From NCBI RefSeq assembly GCF_004104375.1, contig NZ_QOVM01000008.1:32369-96368 (forward strand): a stretch of 64,000 bases of DNA, in the 5' to 3' direction. Position 1 is the first letter of the stretch. Every line of letters starts with the position of its first letter. Position numbers and translations under genes: made by a program. Positions 44,142 to 53,824 of this stretch are shown one piece after another. The notes under the pieces are model-generated. The model did no database searches and was not told where the DNA came from. It saw nothing but the letters and a program-made list of their open reading frames with translations. The DNA comes from Leeuwenhoekiella aequorea. GTDB lineage: Bacteria; Bacteroidota; Bacteroidia; Flavobacteriales; Flavobacteriaceae.

Positions 44142-45542
44142 ATGTTTCAATACACCGCAACCTACACAGACCTCTACCAATTGAGTATGGCGCAGGTTTA
44201 TTTCAATAAAAAACAAAACCAAGAAGCAACATTTGATTATTATTTTAGAACACTTCCGTTCAAAGGTGGATATGCTGTTTTTGCAGGTTTAGAAGAACTC
44301 CTTACAATTATAGAAGAATTGCGATTTTCTAAAGAGGATCTGGCATATTTGAAAACACTTGATTTTGAAGATGAATTTTTAAATTATCTAAAGGATTTTC
44401 GCTTTGGCGGAAAAATAACATCAATGTCTGAAGGAGAAATTGTATTTGGTACAGCACCTATTCTTCAGGTAGAAGCAAATCTTATCGAGGCACAAATAAT
44501 AGAAACTATATTATTGAATACCCTCAACTTTCAAACTTTAATTGCTACTAAAGCCAGTAGAATTAGACAAGTTGCAGGAGATAAAACTCTACTTGATTTT
44601 GGTTTGCGACGTGCACAAGGTCCAGGTGGTTATTATGCCTCTCGCGCAGCAATAATTGGTGGGTTTGACGGCAGCAGTAATGTTATTACAGGAAGAGACT
44701 TTGACATAAAGATTAGTGGTACAATGGCACACGCTTTTGTGCAAAGTTATGATGATGAACTCACGGCATTTAGAGATTTTGCAGAAAACAGACCTTCTAA
44801 TTGTGTATTATTAGTAGACACGTATGACACGCTTAAAAGTGGTGTTCCTAATGCCATTAAAGTGGCCAAAGAAATGGAAAGCCGAGGTCAAAAATTATTG
44901 GCCATACGTCTCGATAGTGGCGACCTTGCCTATTTATCCAAAAAATCAAGAGCCATGCTGGATGATGCAAATTTAACTTATGTACAGATTGCTGCTTCAA
45001 ACCAGCTTGACGAATATGTTATTCAAAGTTTACAAAACCAAAAAGCTCCTATAGATATATATGGTGTAGGCACAAACCTAGTGATTGGTAAACCTGATGG
45101 AGCTCTTGACGGAGTCTATAAATTGTCTTACGCCAATGGTAAACCCCGCATAAAAATTTCAGAAAGTATATCTAAAGTAACCCTACCTTATAAAAAACAG
45201 GTTTATCGAATTAAAAATAGTGAAGGAGTTTTAATAGGTGCAGATGCGATAGCTATAGCAGATGAATATCACGTAGAGCGTATGAATCACCCTGTAGAAC
45301 CTTTCAAAAATCTAACTATAAAGTCGCTTAACCAAGAGCCGATGCTAAAACCCGTGATGGAAAATGGGAAGCGTATTAATAAAATAAGAACGATACAAGA
45401 AATTGCATCTTACAGTAAAGAAAAGCTCTCTGGACTTCCGGAAGAATACAAACGTTTTGATAATCCGCATATATATAAAGTGGGTATAAGCGATAGATTA
45501 AAACAAGAACGTGATAAGCTCATCGCAGAACACAAAAGATAA
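44142..45542 (+). CDS. pncB: Nicotinate phosphoribosyltransferase
   Basis: 466 residues. TATYTDLYQLSMAQVYF at the N-terminus and DFGLRRAQGPGGYYASRAAIIGGFDGSSN near residues 150-178 are the family signatures. It makes nicotinate mononucleotide from nicotinate and PRPP in NAD salvage. The nicotinamidase gene follows after 45 nt, so the two consecutive salvage steps are encoded together. Confidence 0.96.
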   Translation: MFQYTATYTDLYQLSMAQVYFNKKQNQEATFDYYFRTLPFKGGYAVFAGLEELLTIIEELRFSKEDLAYLKTLDFEDEFLNYLKDFRFGGKITSMSEGEIVFGTAPILQVEANLIEAQIIETILLNTLNFQTLIATKASRIRQVAGDKTLLDFGLRRAQGPGGYYASRAAIIGGFDGSSNVITGRDFDIKISGTMAHAFVQSYDDELTAFRDFAENRPSNCVLLVDTYDTLKSGVPNAIKVAKEMESRGQKLLAIRLDSGDLAYLSKKSRAMLDDANLTYVQIAASNQLDEYVIQSLQNQKAPIDIYGVGTNLVIGKPDGALDGVYKLSYANGKPRIKISESISKVTLPYKKQVYRIKNSEGVLIGADAIAIADEYHVERMNHPVEPFKNLTIKSLNQEPMLKPVMENGKRINKIRTIQEIASYSKEKLSGLPEEYKRFDNPHIYKVGISDRLKQERDKLIAEHKR

Positions 45543-45587
45543 ATGTGACCTTTAAAATAAACCAAAGTCTAATTCATATAAAACGGA

Positions 45588-46196
45588 ATGAAAGCACTGA
45601 TAATTATTGATATGCAAAATGATTTTATGCCAGGTGGTTCACTCGCTGTCCCCGGAGGAGATCAAATAATTCCGCTTATTAATAGTTTACAAGAAAAATT
45701 TGATCTTGTTATTGCAACCCAAGATTGGCATCCAGATAATCATTCAAGTTTTGCAGAAAACCATACCGGTAAATCTGAATTTGAACAGATAAACCTAGAT
45801 GGCATACAACAAGTTTTATGGCCGGTACATTGTATTCAAACAACTAGTGGCGCAGACTTTCACCCCCATTTAAATGTATCTCGAATAGAAGCTATTTTTA
45901 GAAAAGGTACAGATCCAAAAATTGATAGTTATAGTGGGTTTTATGACAATGCTCATAAAAAATCTACAGGTCTTTCTGGCTATTTAAAAGGCAAAGGAGT
46001 TACATCTCTTTATTTCTGTGGACTCGCAGCAGACTATTGTGTTTCATATTCCGCATTAGATGCTCTGACTGAAGGTTTTAAGGTTACCTTATATGAAGAT
46101 GCGACGAGAGCTATAGATCACAATAAATTTGAGGAAATGAAAACGCAAATTATCGCTGGCGGCGGAAGAATTAAATATGCTGAAGAAAAATTCTAA
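45588..46196 (+). CDS. pncA: Nicotinamidase/pyrazinamidase
   Basis: 202-residue isochorismatase-fold hydrolase. IIDMQNDFMPGGSLAV carries the catalytic Asp (residue 8), TQDWHPDNHSSF the metal-binding Asp/His set, and YFCGLAADYCVSYSALDAL the nucleophilic Cys. It deamidates nicotinamide to nicotinate, the substrate of the pncB product encoded just upstream. Confidence 0.97.
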   Translation: MKALIIIDMQNDFMPGGSLAVPGGDQIIPLINSLQEKFDLVIATQDWHPDNHSSFAENHTGKSEFEQINLDGIQQVLWPVHCIQTTSGADFHPHLNVSRIEAIFRKGTDPKIDSYSGFYDNAHKKSTGLSGYLKGKGVTSLYFCGLAADYCVSYSALDALTEGFKVTLYEDATRAIDHNKFEEMKTQIIAGGGRIKYAEEKF

Positions 46197-46467
46197 AGTT
46201 TTCTAGCTAAGGGTTAATTTTTAATAATACTCATTTTGTATATGATTAAAAATTTTGAATATTTCACTATCAATAAACGCTTTTAATTAAAAAATACTGT
46301 ATAACACTGTATTTCAGATATTTTAATAATTATATTTAAATTCTTTTGGTAACAAAGAATTATGAAATTTAAATGAAAAAAGTATTTAAATTAGTTTGCT
46401 TTTATTGACTTATATCACTGAAAGCAATTTATTGAAGTTTTGAATCTATCTAATTTTAAATGCTTTT

Positions 46468-47085
46468 ATGATACATCCACACACTGAAATACGTTTCATT
46501 AATGAAATTATCGGTCACGGCGTTGTTGCTACAAAATTTATCCCTGCCGGCACTATAACCTGGGCTTTAGATCGTCTCGATCGAGAGTTTACACCTGGTG
46601 AATTTGATAAGTTAGATCCATTATATCAGAATATTCTAGAAACATACAGTTATAGAAATAAACTAGGTAATCTAGTGCTCTGCTGGGATAACGGAAGGTT
46701 TGTAAATCACAGTTTTAAAAGTAATTGTTTGAGCACTGCATATGATTTTGAAATAGCTATACGTGATATTCATCCTGGTGAGCAACTCACAGACGATTAT
46801 GGTTATTTAAATGTAACCGAACCATTCACAGGAATAGATGAAGGTACAACCCGCAAAACCGTTTATCCCGATGATTTATTAAATTATGCATCACAATGGG
46901 ATGAGCAAGTAAAAGCAGTATTTGATGATATTCTAGAAGTTGAGCAGCCATTGGGATCATTACTCTCTAAAGAAGTTTGGAATACTATAAATCTTATTAA
47001 ATCAAGAAAAATAGAAATGGCCTCAATCGCTGAAAATTATTATAATCCTAGTAATCTCATAAATCATCAGCTTATTATTGATTAA
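46468..47085 (+). CDS. SET-domain protein (putative protein-lysine methyltransferase)
   Basis: 205 residues. The SET domain begins near residue 8 (FINEIIGHGVVATKFIPAGTITW) and contains the S-adenosylmethionine/lysine-site motifs RFVNHSFKSNC (about residues 89-99) and GEQLTDDYGYL (about 113-123), matching the NHxxxxNC and ELxxDY patterns. SET proteins methylate lysine side chains; bacterial targets are mostly unknown. It is transcribed alone, with 271 nt of AT-rich DNA before it, where I see no feature, and a strong hairpin after it. Confidence 0.88.
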   Translation: MIHPHTEIRFINEIIGHGVVATKFIPAGTITWALDRLDREFTPGEFDKLDPLYQNILETYSYRNKLGNLVLCWDNGRFVNHSFKSNCLSTAYDFEIAIRDIHPGEQLTDDYGYLNVTEPFTGIDEGTTRKTVYPDDLLNYASQWDEQVKAVFDDILEVEQPLGSLLSKEVWNTINLIKSRKIEMASIAENYYNPSNLINHQLIID

Positions 47086-47092
47086 TGTATCC

Positions 47093-47127
47093 ATTATAAA
47101 ATCCCGATCTATTCGGGATTTTATAAT
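47093..47127. terminator. 15-bp perfect hairpin after the SET gene
   Basis: ATTATAAAATCCCGA (47093-47107), loop TCTAT, TCGGGATTTTATAAT (47113-47127). The 3' arm contains TTTT after the GC core, so a rho-independent terminator is likely, although no long T-run follows. Confidence 0.7.
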
Positions 47128-47463
47128 GATTTAAAGAATTTTCTTATTGCTAAATAATATTTTAATTGACTTTAAAAAATCAAGTTATACCTAACTTATA
47201 TAGCTACAAATAATAAAATTTTAATTAAATACTAATAATTATAGCATTCTGTAGAAAAAAAATTCAATCTGGAGTATTATATTGCCAGCCAATAATCTAA
47301 ATATCAGGTATGATGATATTTAAGCATTTTAATAGTTTGAAATCACCCCAATGAAATCAAAATTTATTACAATTATCAATTATGAAACGACATCTTTTTA
47401 TGAAATCTCGAAGTATCATTAATCAAACATCCCCTACTTATTGTTTATCAACAATTGGGAAAG
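47128..47463. other. AT-rich intergenic region without recognized features
   Basis: 336 nt between the SET-gene hairpin and the next gene. I see no RNA gene, repeat or consensus promoter; only very short ORFs are present. Confidence 0.5.
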
Positions 47464-47871
47464 ATGGAACTGGAAAATAAAAAGAACACTACATTCATTA
47501 CATTAGTAATTGCTATTATTTGGCTAATATTTGTAATATTTAGGATCGTTCGCTATTCAACATTTAGTTGGTTTGACCTACTTATGCTTGTACTATCTAT
47601 CTATTACTTTAGCAAGTACTACTACCTGCGTACTCATCCCTATCTTGCATTAACAAAAACTCATTTTATTAAATATTGCATACTTAGGAACACCCGAATA
47701 CCTTTAAACTCATTAAAAGGCTTTAAACATAATAATCAGGGAGATCTTATAATAGTAGGTAAAAAAGATAAAATTTGGATTTCACCAAAGTCAGTAGATT
47801 CAGAGATGTACGGGAAATTTGTAAATCATATTAAACACATAGACTTCAATTCTTCAGATTCTCAGAATTGA
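47464..47871 (+). CDS. Small membrane protein with PH-like C-terminal part, function unknown
   Basis: 135 residues from ATG at 47464; a TTG three codons upstream is possible. Two hydrophobic segments (about 10-27 and 35-50) are followed by a soluble part (LTKTHFIKYCILRNTRIPLNSLKGF...GDLIIVGKKDKIWISP) whose strand pattern resembles bacterial PH-like domains seen in small membrane proteins. No family is firmly recognized. Confidence 0.7.
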   Translation: MELENKKNTTFITLVIAIIWLIFVIFRIVRYSTFSWFDLLMLVLSIYYFSKYYYLRTHPYLALTKTHFIKYCILRNTRIPLNSLKGFKHNNQGDLIIVGKKDKIWISPKSVDSEMYGKFVNHIKHIDFNSSDSQN

Positions 47872-47961
47872 GATCGTGCCTAATAGTGACTAAGCGAATT
47901 CTAAATGACTAAATTGCTTCACGTAGTAATAGAATTCAAATAATCTCAAGCAAATTTCAAT

Positions 47962-48324
47962 ATGAGTATATATCCCTGGCATCTTTACTTAATGGCCGCA
48001 ATGTATATCATTGCAGGTATTATGCATTTCATTAAACCAAAGGCCTATTTACGTATAATGCCTAGATACTTACCAAGTCCAAAATTATTAGTTTATCTAA
48101 GCGGGTTAGCGGAGATTATTCTAGGTGTGGGTTTATGCTTTGCAGTCACCAAAGATTATGCAATATGGTCTATCATAGTTATGTTGGCTATTTTTCTACT
48201 TGTTCACTTTTATATGCTGTCTTCTGCTAAAGCAGGCCTCAATCTACCCAATTGGGTTTTATGGGGAAGAGTTATTTTACAGTTCGGTTTGATGTATTGG
48301 GCGTATATTTATCTAGCCTTATAA
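47962..48324 (+). CDS. DoxX-family membrane protein
   Basis: 120 residues with four hydrophobic segments. LMAAMYIIAGIMHFIKPKAYLRIMPRYLPSPKLLVYLSGLAEIILGVGL is the typical DoxX-like opening (AGxxHF...P...SG..EI..G). The family is linked to thiol/quinone redox processes, but most members have no known function. A palindromic terminator follows. Confidence 0.87.
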   Translation: MSIYPWHLYLMAAMYIIAGIMHFIKPKAYLRIMPRYLPSPKLLVYLSGLAEIILGVGLCFAVTKDYAIWSIIVMLAIFLLVHFYMLSSAKAGLNLPNWVLWGRVILQFGLMYWAYIYLAL

Positions 48325-48331
48325 AATAAAT

Positions 48332-48353
48332 AAAGCCCTCAATTGAGGGCTTT
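48332..48353. terminator. Bidirectional terminator (22-bp perfect palindrome)
   Basis: AAAGCCCTC-AATT-GAGGGCTTT lies between the converging DoxX gene and the secreted-protein gene ending at 48380. A-rich and T-containing flanks suit both directions. Confidence 0.8.
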
Positions 48354-48379
48354 ACTATATAAAAGTTTAGATGTGTAAT

Positions 48380-48964
48380 TTAATTTATTTCAATCTCTTT
48401 TGAGAAATAATCCTGACCTATAGTTATACCTACTAAGTAAGTTCCATTTTTTAAACCTGAGAGATTCAATGCTTGTTTTACAACAAGATTTCTATCTGTA
48501 ATAGATTCAATAACCTCTCCATTTTCATCATAAACACGTGTTGTAGTCTTAACTTCTTTAGGATTTGTAAAAGAAATTAGTACGATGTCATCTTGTATTC
48601 TGTAATTAGGCTTAAAAATTGTTCTTGCCTCATCACTTACGATATCTAGACCTGTATTTTTCTTATTAATAGATGTGTATGACTTCGCATAGTCATCTTC
48701 ATAAACAAGATAATATTTACCAGTAGGTAATGCCTCAAGACTTAACGTTTTATAATCGTTAGCATTTTTACCTGCAAATTCTTTGAATAATTTTTGCCCT
48801 CTAGAATCCTCTAAATAAATCTGAGCTCCCTCTATTGCATTTGTATATTCTACTTTAACAATAAAGTTTTCATTTATTGTAACTGCAATTCCATCTGCGG
48901 CATTCATGTTAAAGCTTACAGCTAGAACTAATGCCAATACCAAAGTTTTAATAGTTGTCTTCAT
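48380..48964 (-). CDS. Secreted protein with C-terminal sorting-domain-like end, function unknown
   Basis: 194 residues with a signal peptide (MKTTIKTLVLALVLAVSFNMNA). Short beta-strand motifs (GAQIYLEDSRGQKLFKEF, TRVYDENGEVIESI) lead to the end LSGLKNGTYLVGITIGQDYFSKEIEIN, which resembles the L-x-x-G-x-Y-x-V pattern of type A T9SS sorting domains but lacks a separate linker. A -7-like box TACATTTG lies on the minus strand at 49010-49003. The function is unknown. Confidence 0.7.
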   Translation of the reverse strand: MKTTIKTLVLALVLAVSFNMNAADGIAVTINENFIVKVEYTNAIEGAQIYLEDSRGQKLFKEFAGKNANDYKTLSLEALPTGKYYLVYEDDYAKSYTSINKKNTGLDIVSDEARTIFKPNYRIQDDIVLISFTNPKEVKTTTRVYDENGEVIESITDRNLVVKQALNLSGLKNGTYLVGITIGQDYFSKEIEIN

Positions 48965-49180
48965 AGTTTTGGGTTTTGTGATTTATAAAAAATTTCACAT
49001 TACAAATGTATGCACATCTTAGACTCAAAAATAGAAGCAACTAAACCTATTTATGTACTATCTTACCCTTACAAATAGTTTATTTTGTTATTTTGCGAAA
49101 ATTATACATATTAAGGTCAATTTAGCATTGAACTTAAGCTAACTTCTTGTTTATATTTATAATTAATCAATACTAAGAAT

Positions 49181-50059
49181 ATGATTAAGTCTGCAAAACC
49201 TGCATTCGAGAAAATAGAGCCCGGTTTTGGAAGTTCCTTTTCTTGCAGGACTTACGACGAAAATAATGAGAATAATAGTCATACTTTTTGGCATTATCAT
49301 CCTGAATTAGAACTAGTTTACGTAAAGGGTGGCACAGGAAAAAGACAAGTAGGTAGTCATATTTCCTATTATCGAAACGGTGAATTAATACTTATAGGTT
49401 CTAACTTACCTCATTGTGGTTTTACAGATTCTCTAAATAATTACGAGCAGGAGACAGTAATCCAGATGCGACCAGATTTTTTAGGAGAATCTTTTTTTGA
49501 TATACCTGAAATGAGAAGTATTAAAGCCCTTTTTGAACGCGCCAAAATGGGTATTGTATTTCACGGGGATGTGAAAAGACTTGTAGGTTCTAAAATCGAA
49601 GAACTTAGAAGCGCTTCTAATTATGACAGACTTACAGGACTCTTAGAAATCCTAAAACTTCTAGAGGCTGCTGAAAATTATACCGTATTAAATGCCCAGG
49701 GTTTTATTCTGGAGACAGAATTACAAGACAATAATAGAATTAATGTAATATTTAATTTTGTCAAAGAGCAATTTAAAAGACAAATTGCTCTTGAGGAAAT
49801 CGCAGAATTAGTAAGTATGACCGTTCCCGCCTTTTGCCGTTATTTTAAAAAAATAACCGGCAAAACATTTACTCAGTTTGTCAATGAATATAGGCTTGTT
49901 CACGCTGCAAAATTACTTCACGAAAAACCGATTAGTATTACTGATGTTTGCTTTGAAAGTGGCTTCAATAATTTCAGCCATTTTAATAAACAATTCAAAA
50001 AGTTTACCGGCAAAACGCCTTCCACCTACAGGAATGAGCTTAAATTTATAATTTCATAA
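49181..50059 (+). CDS. AraC-family transcriptional regulator with cupin sensor domain
   Basis: 292 residues. The N-terminal cupin has HTFWHYHPELELVYVKGGTG (H-x-H-P-E, about residues 33-52). The C-terminal AraC domain has two helix-turn-helix motifs, IALEEIAELVSMTVPAFCRYFKK and ISITDVCFESGFNNFSHFNKQFKK. The ligand and targets are unknown; many such regulators sense sugars. A single gene on the plus strand. Confidence 0.93.
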   Translation: MIKSAKPAFEKIEPGFGSSFSCRTYDENNENNSHTFWHYHPELELVYVKGGTGKRQVGSHISYYRNGELILIGSNLPHCGFTDSLNNYEQETVIQMRPDFLGESFFDIPEMRSIKALFERAKMGIVFHGDVKRLVGSKIEELRSASNYDRLTGLLEILKLLEAAENYTVLNAQGFILETELQDNNRINVIFNFVKEQFKRQIALEEIAELVSMTVPAFCRYFKKITGKTFTQFVNEYRLVHAAKLLHEKPISITDVCFESGFNNFSHFNKQFKKFTGKTPSTYRNELKFIIS

Positions 50060-50361
50060 ATTCAGTTTACTAACTAGCGGCTTCAACTAAAAGACACATA
50101 ATTTCGAATTATTTTTTTTACAACTTTCTAATTATCAATATTTTAGTTAAATTTGCTATATATTGAAGCGATCTGTTATCTTCTAAAAGTTGTTTGACAC
50201 TTCTACTTTTTTCCGTCGATATAATCACTTTATCAAGATCCAATCTAATTTCTCTATTAATTTGAATTCTTCCTATGGAATTCATATTAATTATCATAAA
50301 TTAAAAGTATAAATCCCTTATACCCCTATCATACATATGCAAAAAACAAATTTTACCAATT
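50060..50361. other. 302-nt intergenic region between two AraC-family genes
   Basis: AT-rich. Its only notable content is a possible minus-strand small ORF (50118-50285). I found no terminator hairpin or consensus promoter. Confidence 0.4.
50118..50285 (-). CDS. Possible 55-residue small ORF
   Basis: Starts MNSIGRIQINREIRLDLDKV on the minus strand and stops at TAA (50120-50118). The composition is protein-like, with an amphipathic charged pattern (STEKSRSVKQLLEDNRSL) in otherwise non-coding AT-rich DNA. No promoter or ribosome-binding site is evident, and no family is recognized. It may be chance. Confidence 0.3.
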   Translation of the reverse strand: MNSIGRIQINREIRLDLDKVIISTEKSRSVKQLLEDNRSLQYIANLTKILIIRKL

Positions 50362-51225
50362 ATGACTCAATTGAATCTACAGGATATATTTCTTATACAA
50401 CGTTTTACAACATCGCGATGGGATAGTCAACCCAAACAAGATTTCTATTTTGAAATTATTTTTATTGAAGATGGGAGTGGTAAAATACTATTAAATGGAA
50501 AGACACACACTTACAAAGCGAGAGATCTATTTGTTCTAAGTAAGGACGAGGTGCTCGATGTTAAGATTCACGAGACCACAACTTTCGTTATATATAAATT
50601 TACGCAGCTACTACTTTCAAGTAAAATCAGCTTTCCAGATAGACAATATTGGTTAAGAAGAAGCGAGTTTGTATTAAACCATCCTAAACGGGTTTTTAAG
50701 GATGCAATGAATAATACCGAGGATCGTGACTTAATCTGGAGAATAGTTTTCTTTATTAGAAAGGAAAATAATAATAAGGAACAATATTATTTGCACATAA
50801 TTGCAAATATGGTAAGTACAGCATTAAGTGTTATAGCCCGAAATATCACAGAAGCAAATCCAGAAAGTAAAATTATTAGAGCACCAGCTAAGTCAAATCG
50901 CATCGAGGAGATCTACGCTTACATCCGTTACAATATCTATGATTCTCGACTACTTAAAATTTCGACTATAGCTAAGCATTTTAAAATTACAAGCAGTACT
51001 TTAAGTAATTATTTCAAGAAAGAAACTGGAAATTCACTTCACAACTATATCCTATTATACAAATTAGGAATAGCTAAAGACAGACTGGGAAATTCAAATT
51101 TCACAGTTTCTCAAATTGCGAACCAACTAGGCTTTACAGATGAAAGTCATCTCACACGGATCTTTAAAAAATACTGTGAAAAAACCCCTAAGCAGTACAA
51201 AGACTCCTTAACTGCAGACAAGTAA
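50362..51225 (+). CDS. AraC-family transcriptional regulator
   Basis: 287 residues. A cupin-like N-terminus (DFYFEIIFIEDGSGKILLNGKTHTYKARDLFVLSKDE) and a C-terminal AraC domain (LKISTIAKHFKITSSTLSNYFKKETG; FTVSQIANQLGFTDESHLTRIFKKYCEKTPKQYK). It is the second AraC gene in a row but is only distantly related to the first. No target gene is obvious; the convergent S1/P1 nuclease ends 5 nt away. Confidence 0.92.
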   Translation: MTQLNLQDIFLIQRFTTSRWDSQPKQDFYFEIIFIEDGSGKILLNGKTHTYKARDLFVLSKDEVLDVKIHETTTFVIYKFTQLLLSSKISFPDRQYWLRRSEFVLNHPKRVFKDAMNNTEDRDLIWRIVFFIRKENNNKEQYYLHIIANMVSTALSVIARNITEANPESKIIRAPAKSNRIEEIYAYIRYNIYDSRLLKISTIAKHFKITSSTLSNYFKKETGNSLHNYILLYKLGIAKDRLGNSNFTVSQIANQLGFTDESHLTRIFKKYCEKTPKQYKDSLTADK

Positions 51226-51229
51226 CCGA

Positions 51230-52006
51230 TTAGTTAAATAACTCATTTAAGACAGCTGCAAGACGTATTCCCCCTTTTCTAATTTGTTCTTGCACTGTTT
51301 CAAAGTTATCTGCCTGGTAACGGTAACTTAGCTTTTCTCCTACTTCTGCAGATGCATATACTTCTTTTGCTAAATCTTGACCTTCATTTACCCAATCAAT
51401 TAGAGTTCCTTGGGTTATATTTTTCTGTTCTGCCTTAGTTACAGATCCAAAATTTGATGCCAACTCAGAATAAGACATTCCGTAGCTATCAATCATTTTA
51501 CTATCCCAAATTGAGTGAAGATTTGTGCCGTCATTAAACCAACGCACTTGAAAATCATTGCCTCCTTTATCTGCTGCGTTACCAAGGTGAAGCGGTTGAT
51601 GTAGATCTCCTATAAAATGAATAAGTAATTTTAAATAAAATGTCTTATCCTCGTTTGAAGCATCGTCAGAGAGTAAAACTTCTTTACATTTATTAATTCC
51701 TTGTATAAGATCTCCTTCCGGGTTCTTTGTATCTTCAAAATACGTTAATCCTGGTGCGATGTTTACATAATGCCAAGAGCTATATTTTCTATATTCTTCA
51801 TAACTCTTAATATCATCAGCATATGTAGATACGGTTACCAGATTGTCTGATCCTAACAACTTCTTAATTTCTTTTTTAGTTTTAGACGTCAAATAGCGCT
51901 CTGCCACAGCAGCCGTTGCACGGTGACCGGTTCTTCCCCAATCATTTGCACTTAAGATATTTGTACTTAAACCAATAAAAATTAATACAATGTAAAGATG
52001 TCTCAT
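51230..52006 (-). CDS. S1/P1-type secreted nuclease
   Basis: 258 residues. After the signal peptide the mature protein would begin near DWGRTGHRATAAVAERYL, in which the N-terminal Trp and following His bind zinc in S1/P1 nucleases. Other zinc ligands are in HYVNIAPG, HFIGDLHQPLHLGNAADKGGND and NLHSIWDSKMID. These trinuclear-zinc enzymes degrade single-stranded DNA and RNA outside the cell, plausibly for phosphate or nucleoside scavenging. It is a single gene, convergent with the second AraC gene. Confidence 0.94.
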   Translation of the reverse strand: MRHLYIVLIFIGLSTNILSANDWGRTGHRATAAVAERYLTSKTKKEIKKLLGSDNLVTVSTYADDIKSYEEYRKYSSWHYVNIAPGLTYFEDTKNPEGDLIQGINKCKEVLLSDDASNEDKTFYLKLLIHFIGDLHQPLHLGNAADKGGNDFQVRWFNDGTNLHSIWDSKMIDSYGMSYSELASNFGSVTKAEQKNITQGTLIDWVNEGQDLAKEVYASAEVGEKLSYRYQADNFETVQEQIRKGGIRLAAVLNELFN

Positions 52007-52238
52007 TAGATGATTTTTTTTTGCAAATCTAAGCGATTCTCTTCGTATAAATTGAGGTACGTTTCTTCAAAATCTCAATAGAATATTATTAAGCTGATTT
52101 TTAGACACATAAAATTTGTCAGTGTCATTTTACTTAATAACATTTAAGTTTAACTTACGTTTTATAAATTAGTGATCCCCATTTTTAGTAATAACTTTAC
52201 CACACACTATAAATTTATGAAGTCAAATAAATATCAAT

Positions 52239-52739
52239 ATGTTTAAAGAGATACAACGCTTTGATCAATGGTGGTTAAGATTACTATTGATTGTAATTTT
52301 ATGTATCGCTATAAGTCCGTTAGTGATGGATTATGACACGCTCATTTTATCAAGATTTGAATTGGCTTCTGTGATTCTAAGTATTTTAGTAATTCTTGGT
52401 CTCTTTATAGGTTTTTGGTATATTTTCAAACTAGAAACTACCATTGATGAAACTGGTGTTACTTACCGTTTTGTCCCTTTTCATATAAAATCTCGATTTA
52501 GATCCTGGGCAGAAATAAAATCTGCAACCGTGCGTAAATACAACCCTATTAGAGAGTATGGAGGTTGGGGATATCGTATTTCATTCACAAAGCGTAAAGC
52601 ACTTACTACAAAAGGAAATCGTGGTATACAGCTTGTATTTCAAGATGGAAATGAATTGTTACTAGGAACACAGCATCCTGATAAAATAATAGCAATACTA
52701 AAACAGTATAACATTCCTATAAATATAAGTTCTAAATGA
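52239..52739 (+). CDS. Membrane protein of unknown function, PH-like
   Basis: 166 residues. Two hydrophobic segments (about 13-28 and 40-60) are followed by a soluble beta-rich part (TTIDETGVTYRFVPFHIKSRFRSWAEIKSATVRKY and GIQLVFQDGNELLLGTQHPDKI), a pattern like bacterial PH-type membrane proteins. It ends in an ATGA overlap with the hydrolase gene, so the two are coupled. No defined family recognized. Confidence 0.7.
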   Translation: MFKEIQRFDQWWLRLLLIVILCIAISPLVMDYDTLILSRFELASVILSILVILGLFIGFWYIFKLETTIDETGVTYRFVPFHIKSRFRSWAEIKSATVRKYNPIREYGGWGYRISFTKRKALTTKGNRGIQLVFQDGNELLLGTQHPDKIIAILKQYNIPINISSK

Positions 52740-53656
52740 AAATTTTAGTTTTTATCCTTGTTATCTTCATTGGAGAATTTGCTCAAGGTCAGGAGATAAT
52801 AGAATCTGATGTACGCATAAATACATTTGTTAACGGAACCCTTTTGCAGCCCAAAAATGCACAAGACACTATTGCTATAATTATAGGTGGTTCTGGTCCT
52901 ACAGATCGTAATGGGAATCAACGCACCTCTCAGAATAATAGCCTAAAAAAATTAGCTCAAGGCTTATCAAATGATGGCATTGCTACCTTTAGGTATGACA
53001 AACGTATTTTTGCACTTATACAACAAAATGCTCTTGTTGAAGAAAAAATAAGTTTTGATGATTTTGTAAATGATGCAATTGCCGTTATAGATTATTTTAA
53101 TACTAGAGGTTTCTCCACGATTATACTTGTAGGTCATAGTCAAGGAGCTTTAATAGCAACATTAGCTGCGCAGAAGAGAGACGTGGATAAGCTGGTTTGC
53201 ATTGCCGGTGCCGGTCAAACTATTGATAAAGTTATTGTTGATCAATTGGCTCTACAAGCTCCCGGTCTTGTAGATAATGCCACACAAGCTTTTGCAGATC
53301 TCAAGGAAAAAGGTAAATCCGAAAAATTCAATATTGGTTTAATTTCTATTTTCAGACCTTCTGTTCAACCATTTATGAAAACTTGGATGCGCTATGATCC
53401 TGCAACCGAATTATCGAAAATATCCGTTCCTATATTACTTGTTAACGGTTCTAAAGATTTACAGGTAAATGAAAAAGAAGGTGAAATTCTAAAAAATTCT
53501 AATCCTAAAGCAAAATCTATACACGTTAAGGATATGAATCACGTATTAAAAATTATAGAAGGAGATGATCTTGAAAATAGTAAGTCTTACAATGAATCCT
53601 ATAGACCTGTGGCAACAGAGCTAATTGAACATTTAGTAACCTTCATAAAATCTTAA
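52736..53656 (+). CDS. Secreted alpha/beta hydrolase
   Basis: 306 residues with a signal peptide (MKILVFILVIFIGEFAQGQ). IIGGSGPTDRNGNQ is an oxyanion-hole-like loop, VGHSQGALIATLAA contains the nucleophilic Ser (about residue 138), NGSKDLQVN the Asp region and DMNHVLK the His. It resembles dienelactone-hydrolase/serine-aminopeptidase-like members; the substrate is unknown. Its start overlaps the preceding membrane-protein gene by 4 nt. Confidence 0.88.
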   Translation: MKILVFILVIFIGEFAQGQEIIESDVRINTFVNGTLLQPKNAQDTIAIIIGGSGPTDRNGNQRTSQNNSLKKLAQGLSNDGIATFRYDKRIFALIQQNALVEEKISFDDFVNDAIAVIDYFNTRGFSTIILVGHSQGALIATLAAQKRDVDKLVCIAGAGQTIDKVIVDQLALQAPGLVDNATQAFADLKEKGKSEKFNIGLISIFRPSVQPFMKTWMRYDPATELSKISVPILLVNGSKDLQVNEKEGEILKNSNPKAKSIHVKDMNHVLKIIEGDDLENSKSYNESYRPVATELIEHLVTFIKS

Positions 53657-53824
53657 TTAAGATTTTAATCAACCTCATTAGATAATTGTGAAGGGTTTGT
53701 AATTAATAGTATTTTTAGTCCACTTCATAACAAAATCAGGTAACTTCAATTTAAGCCAATTATTAAGTATTCTAGTTTTTAAAAAAGAATTTAGGCATAT
53801 TTGCACCAAATCAAACCAAAAAAA

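Noticed and set aside
47351..47422. 23-codon ORF upstream of the PH-like membrane gene
   Set aside because: Too short, AT-rich and without any supporting signal.
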